This document shows, in pieces, positions 60,701 to 64,000 of a stretch of DNA of 64,000 bases. The notes under the pieces are model-generated. The model was given only the letters and a program-made list of their open reading frames with translations, was not told where the DNA came from and searched no databases. Made by a program: the position numbers and the translations under genes. Within the stretch, counting starts at the first letter, position 1. Every line of letters starts with the position of its first letter. Source of the DNA: Glandiceps talaboti (lineage: Eukaryota; Hemichordata; Enteropneusta; Spengelidae). The stretch spans positions 28,751,449 through 28,815,448 of the forward strand of contig NC_135553.1 of the NCBI RefSeq assembly GCF_964340395.1. The letters are read 5' to 3'.

Positions 60701-61403
60701 ACAAAGAGTCATCGAATTATTTTTTGTATCTTTGGTAGGAGACAGTGTTCACAATAATAATTGTATTCACTGTTCAATATTAGTTGTACACAGAGTCATC
60801 GAATTATTTTTTGTATCTTTGGTAGGAGACTGTGTTCACAATAATAATTGTATTCACTGTTCAATATTAGTTGTACAAAGAGTCATCAAATTATTTTTTG
60901 TATCTTTGGTAGGGGATAGTGTTCACAATAATAATTGTATTCACTGTTCAATATTAGTTGTACACAGAGTCATCGAATTATTTTTTGTATCTTTGGTAGG
61001 AGACAGTGTTCACAATAGTAATTGTATTCACTGTTCAATATTAGTTGTACAAAGAGTCATCGAATTATTTTTTGTATCTTTGGTAGGAGACTGTGTTCAC
61101 AATAATAATTGTATTCACTGTTCAATATTAGTTGTACACAGAGTCATCAAATTATTTTTTGTATCTTTGGTAGGGGATAGTGTTCACAATAATTATTGTA
61201 TTCACTGTTCAATATTAGTTGTACACAGAGTCATCAAATTATTTTTGTATCTTTGGTAGGAGACAGTGTTCACAATAATTATTGTATTCACTGTTCAATA
61301 TTAGTTGTACACAGAGTCATCGAATTATTTTTTGTATCTTTGGTAGGAGACAGTGTTCACAATAATAATTGTATTCACTGTTCAATATTAGTTGTACAAA
61401 GAG
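57745..61403 (+). repeat. 87-bp minisatellite, ~42 copies
   Basis: Monomer: AATTATTTTTTGTATCTTTG, GTAGGAGACAGTGTTCACAA, TAATAATTGTATTCACTGTT, CAATATTAGTTGTACA(A/C)A, GAGTCATC(G/A). Copies differ at a handful of fixed sites: CAAAGAG/CACAGAG, TCGAATT/TCAAATT, ACAGTG/ACTGTG and GGAGAC/GGGGAT. Because 87 is divisible by three and one frame lacks stops, a 1,122-codon frame (57891-61259) appears, but the monomer has no ATG. Single-T deletions break the frame at both edges (~57930 and ~61238). It is not a protein gene. Confidence 0.95.
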
Positions 61404-61564
61404 TAATTCCACAAGTCACTTGGAAACATCAATTTCTATTTGCAAGTACAGTAATTTATTAATTACTCCCCATCACTGTGAGGAATACCCGTACCCATTG
61501 TGGCTTAACGTAAAAGATAGGTCTCCCCATTTGATTTATAAGGGGGAAGAAGGGAAACTAGGTT

Positions 61565-61785
61565 TATTATGTAATTTACACTTGCAGTGTGTCATGACAC
61601 TTGGCGCCTTCTTGGAGGTAAAAAGCTGTACATTGACGGACTGCGGGGGTAACAGTACATAATAAATGGTTTATTATGTGGCTTATGTAACTTACACTTG
61701 CAGTGTGTCATGACATTTGGCGCCTTCTCGGAGGTAAGAAGTTGTACATCGACAGACTGCGGGGGTAAAAGTACATGATACACAA
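61565..61785 (+). repeat. tandem ~115-bp duplication
   Basis: 61570-61665 and 61687-61783 share ACTTACACTTGCAGTGTGTC, TTGGCGCCTTCT.GGAGGTAA and GGACTGCGGGGGTAA. Each contains short palindromes (ACACTTGCAGTGT; GTGTCATGACAC). Confidence 0.85.
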
Positions 61786-61863
61786 TAGGTCTGATTACTG
61801 TGTTAGTTAAAAAAAGCTAGGGATGGCACTAATCAAACCAGGAGTATTTATTTAAAATCCCTA

Positions 61864-62052
61864 GTTAAGGTATTATTTTCAGTTATTAATACCTTGATAA
61901 AGACATCAAGGTAGCTAGTCATTATACAATAATTTGATGGCTAGTTAGTCCATAGTTATTTGTACCTCATGAAAGGTGAGGTAAATAATTTAATAGCTGT
62001 TTTAATATAGCTAGTTCAGTATAATCGCTTGTACCTTGTAGAAGGTAATGGG
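61864..62052 (+). other. series of four short hairpins with TACCT/AGGTA stems
   Basis: Successive stem-loops: AAGGTATTA/TAATACCTT (~61866-61895), TACCTTGAT/ATCAAGGTA (~61890-61913), TACCTCA/TGAGGTA (~61964-61984) and TACCTT/AAGGTA (~62032-62048). The arms differ between hairpins but each remains complementary. They lie just upstream of the polypurine tract of the LTR element. Confidence 0.6.
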
Positions 62053-62202
62053 AAGTTGTTTCAGGTACTATGTTTATGTACTAGTAGCTCTTCCACCTCC
62101 CCTAATAACAGTCCCTGGTGGATGCTCTTAGGCTACTTCACTCCCAAAAGATACCCTCAGGGTCCAGCCCTATTTAAATGAAGTTGGGGGGGGGGGGGGG
62201 TG

Positions 62203-62476
62203 TGTTGTATGAACGGTTTCCAGTGCCCCTCTAGAAACCGTCCTATAGAGATAATGGAGCAATCCATTAGGACGCCCAACGGAGGAGGACTCCAACTGGT
62301 ATATAAGCGTATCACCGTGGAAATCCCGTAGGACGAAAGATTGAAAGCGTATGTGTAACCACAGCAGAATTAATATATTCCCAGCTACACATACGCAGCC
62401 ACACATAGACGAAGTTGTTTCGCCTGACGATAGTCAGACCAGGTAAGACAAACTCACTTCGGCTACGATTACAACA
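62203..62476 (+). repeat. 3' LTR
   Basis: TGTTGTA...TACAACA boundaries, a TATA box (TATATAAG at 62300-62307), and a transcribed-looking region with a strong splice-donor-like CAGGTAAGA at 62441-62449. Preceded by the G15-type polypurine tract and followed by CTAC. Confidence 0.7.
62300..62307 (+). promoter_or_regulatory. TATA box in the 3' LTR
   Basis: TATATAAG roughly 97 bp into the LTR, a normal place for a U3 promoter. The truncated left LTR lacks it, so the element could not be transcribed from its own 5' end. Confidence 0.5.
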
Positions 62477-62480
62477 CTAC

Positions 62481-63778
62481 AAGTGATCTAATTTGATGTG
62501 TATTACTAAGAATTCAAGTGTATTTTGTTCATCATGCGTAAAGTAAGTTCAGTTTATGGGAATATCAGTCAGTGAGTCCCGGGGCAGGGGTTAAAAATCA
62601 CGGTGGTCCGATCCGATGACCAAATATCTCACTCAGTTCTCGGCCAGACTACATCAGCAGTACACACATTCTACGGGCCATAGGCAAAGTACGCGAAATT
62701 CGTTATCATGTTGATAACTGTAAATTGGAACATAATATATACTTATTGTGAAAGAATGACTACTCCGCATTGGTTATATGATAGAATTACAGTCATAAAT
62801 TCTCTGTTTTGGACTTGATTTACGATATAATTTTATTGCGCAATGACGTATTTTAGCATTCATAATTGCAAATTCGTCATACGAAACACAGAGCTTCTAA
62901 CAAATATTTATTTAAAAATTCCCTTTTCCTTTCACTTAAGTAAAATCCAGATAAATTGTACAAGTTTTTACTGAAAGGAATGTGTTTTTATTTTATTTTA
63001 CTGAATCATTTATGAGTTTACATTTCAAATCCAACGACGTGAAACAACTGAATGGTTATTGGGCTGTTTTGCATTTGCCATTCGCCATTTTTTTTCTAGT
63101 TCTCAGTTTCTTTGCGACCCGAAATTGGGCAGATTGGAATTCATTGTTATATGTCAGTTTGTTTGGAACAGGAAAGGTAACACATTGAAGTGTTCGGAGT
63201 TCATTGTTAGTTTATTTGGGGCAGCAAATGTAAGACTGGGCTAATGGGAGTTTGTTCATGGCATAGTTTATTTTGAACAGGAGAGTTTACACATTGGGCT
63301 GATGCAGAGTTTATTCTTTTGTCATAGTTTATTTTTCTGACAAAAATTTCATTTTAAAGCTGGACACATTTTTTATACTGTTGATGTTTTGCAGCTCAAC
63401 AGATTTATTTTTAAATAACGGTGTCATTTGTAATATGAATTACTTGGTTCGATTATACTGTTTGCGTGTTTGAGATTTGGGATGAAACAAAGCATGATCA
63501 TGATGATGATGATGATGATAGCCAAGAGTGTGTTTATACAATGATGAATGTGATTGATCCTGTTCTTTTACTTCAAAAAGATACATAAATAAAAAAATAA
63601 AAACATGTTTTGTGGATAAATAAAAAACCAAGACTGCATTGATCTCTGATCCAGCTCTTTCAGCATTACGATATAATTTTATTGCGCAATGATGTATTTT
63701 ATCATTCATAATCGCAAATTCGTCATATTAAACACAGAGCTTCTAACAAATATTTATTTAAAAATTCCCTTTTCCTTT
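62481..63778. other. no gene seen; 113-bp direct repeat and (GAT)n
   Basis: 62820-62936 and 63666-63779 are about 90% alike (TTATTGCGCAATGANGTATT; CACAGAGCTTCTAACAAATA). Between them are diverged ~60-bp direct repeats (63140-63350, AGTTTATTT..GAACAGGA) and a (GAT)n/(ATGATG)n run near 63500-63521. The second copy abuts the RT fragment that follows. Confidence 0.65.
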
Positions 63779-63779
63779 T

Positions 63780-64000
63780 ACGGCGATGCTTGTTCATGTT
63801 GTGTGCCCTCATCGACTTTCAGATACGATTTTGGTTCCCATTGTCAAAGATAAGAATGGTAATATTACTGACAACAATGATTATCATCCGATTGCTCTTT
63901 CTACTGTAACTTGAAAGCTCCTTGAATTAGTCTTGCTGAAACATATTGAATCTTATCTAGGGTCAATTCACCATCAGTTTGGATTCAAATCAGGTCACTC
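63780..64000 (+). pseudogene. non-LTR reverse transcriptase fragment, runs off the window
   Basis: The frame reads TAMLVHVVCPHRLSDTILVP, IVKDKNGNITDNNDYHPIAL, STVT, one in-frame TGA (63911-63913), KLLELVLLKHIESYL and HHQFGFKSGHS. These are RT blocks 2-3 of a LINE. The DTILVPIVKDK.G motif differs from the L2-like, Tx1-like and split LINEs above, so it is a fourth family. It begins exactly at the end of the 63666-63779 repeat and continues past 64000. Confidence 0.8.

Larger units (their letters stand above)
56849..62476 (+). mobile_element. probable non-autonomous LTR retrotransposon carrying a minisatellite
   Basis: A ~95-bp segment at 56849 (TGTTGTATGAACGGTTTCCA...) recurs at 62203. The second copy extends to TACAACA at 62476, giving a TGTTGTA...TACAACA-bounded LTR of 274 bp. 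CTAC lies just outside both ends (56845-56848; 62477-62480), a 4-bp target duplication. A G-rich polypurine tract (62185-62202) precedes the right LTR. The left LTR is truncated to about 97 bp and the primer-binding site is lost. The interior has no gag or pol, only repeats. Orientation is plus. Family unknown; Ty3-like by duplication length only. Confidence 0.7.

Noticed and set aside
57891-61259. Giant repetitive protein of 29-residue units
   Set aside because: No ATG in the monomer, indels at both ends, and variants behave as neutral satellite variants.
57745-61403. CRISPR-like or DNA-binding-site array
   Set aside because: The repeats are contiguous 87-bp units with only point variation and no spacers.
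62300-62449. Promoter and first exon of a host gene (TATA box plus splice donor)
   Set aside because: The same features are better explained as the 3' LTR of the element ending at 62476; kept only as LTR features.

Overview
The window is AT-rich animal genomic DNA built almost entirely of interleaved mobile elements, decayed copies and satellites. Several families of non-LTR retrotransposon, hAT-like and other TIR transposons, a tyrosine-recombinase gene relic, a tRNA-derived SINE, long (CA)n/(GA)n runs and the absence of any intact long host gene all point to a repeat-rich metazoan genome. The mix (L2/CR1-like and Tx1/L1-like LINEs, DIRS/Crypton-like recombinase, ZNF862-like hAT transposase) is typical of marine invertebrates such as cephalochordates, hemichordates, echinoderms or lophotrochozoans. 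I cannot name the species from sequence alone. No prokaryotic features are present.

Layout. 0.3-2.2 kb (minus): a 650-codon frame broken by one TAG, with an RNase H1-type hybrid-binding domain, a coiled coil and an SGNH hydrolase, probably a retroelement ORF1. 2.5-3.2 kb: an internally deleted hAT derivative (family D). 4.2-5.3 kb: a frameshifted tyrosine recombinase between (TC)n and (GA)n tracts. 5.8-8.2 kb: a palindrome, then a fold-back TIR transposon whose empty site survives near 27.2 kb. 11.2-12.8, 36.0-40.3, 40.8-41.8, 42.8-44.7, 49.6-50.2, 53.6-54.6 and 55.6-56.0 kb: copies of family A, which has TIR-like ends (TAGCACAACTG) and a variable number of ~114-bp monomers. 13.9-14.6 and 51.4-53.4 kb: family C with 150-bp monomers. 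15.2-22.7 kb: a three-level nest, in which a family D copy is split by an L2/CR1-like LINE that is itself split by a 3.55-kb TIR transposon. 22.7-29 kb: an RT relic split by a 5.5-kb insertion that contains a Tx1/L1-like LINE. 33-33.9 kb: a 64-bp satellite. 34.2-34.9 kb: a fuller family D copy that shows the hAT transposase. 36.8-40.3 kb: a 3.44-kb TIR element with 6-bp target duplications inside family A. 50.9-51.2 kb: a short unrecognised coding remnant. 51.7-53.0 kb: a hAT-like element with a broken 155-codon ORF. 55.3-55.6 kb: a tRNA-derived SINE. 56.8-62.5 kb: a probable non-autonomous LTR retrotransposon carrying about 42 copies of an 87-bp repeat. 63.8-64.0 kb: another RT fragment running off the end.

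Nothing here looks like a set of cooperating host genes. The content is a stratified record of insertion, internal deletion and tandem amplification. The most interesting material is (i) the RHBD-coiled coil-SGNH protein, (ii) the LTR-bounded 87-bp array, (iii) TIR elements whose ends are tandem repeats, (iv) three nested insertions whose order can be read from split hosts and target duplications, and (v) two or three short broken coding units of unknown identity.
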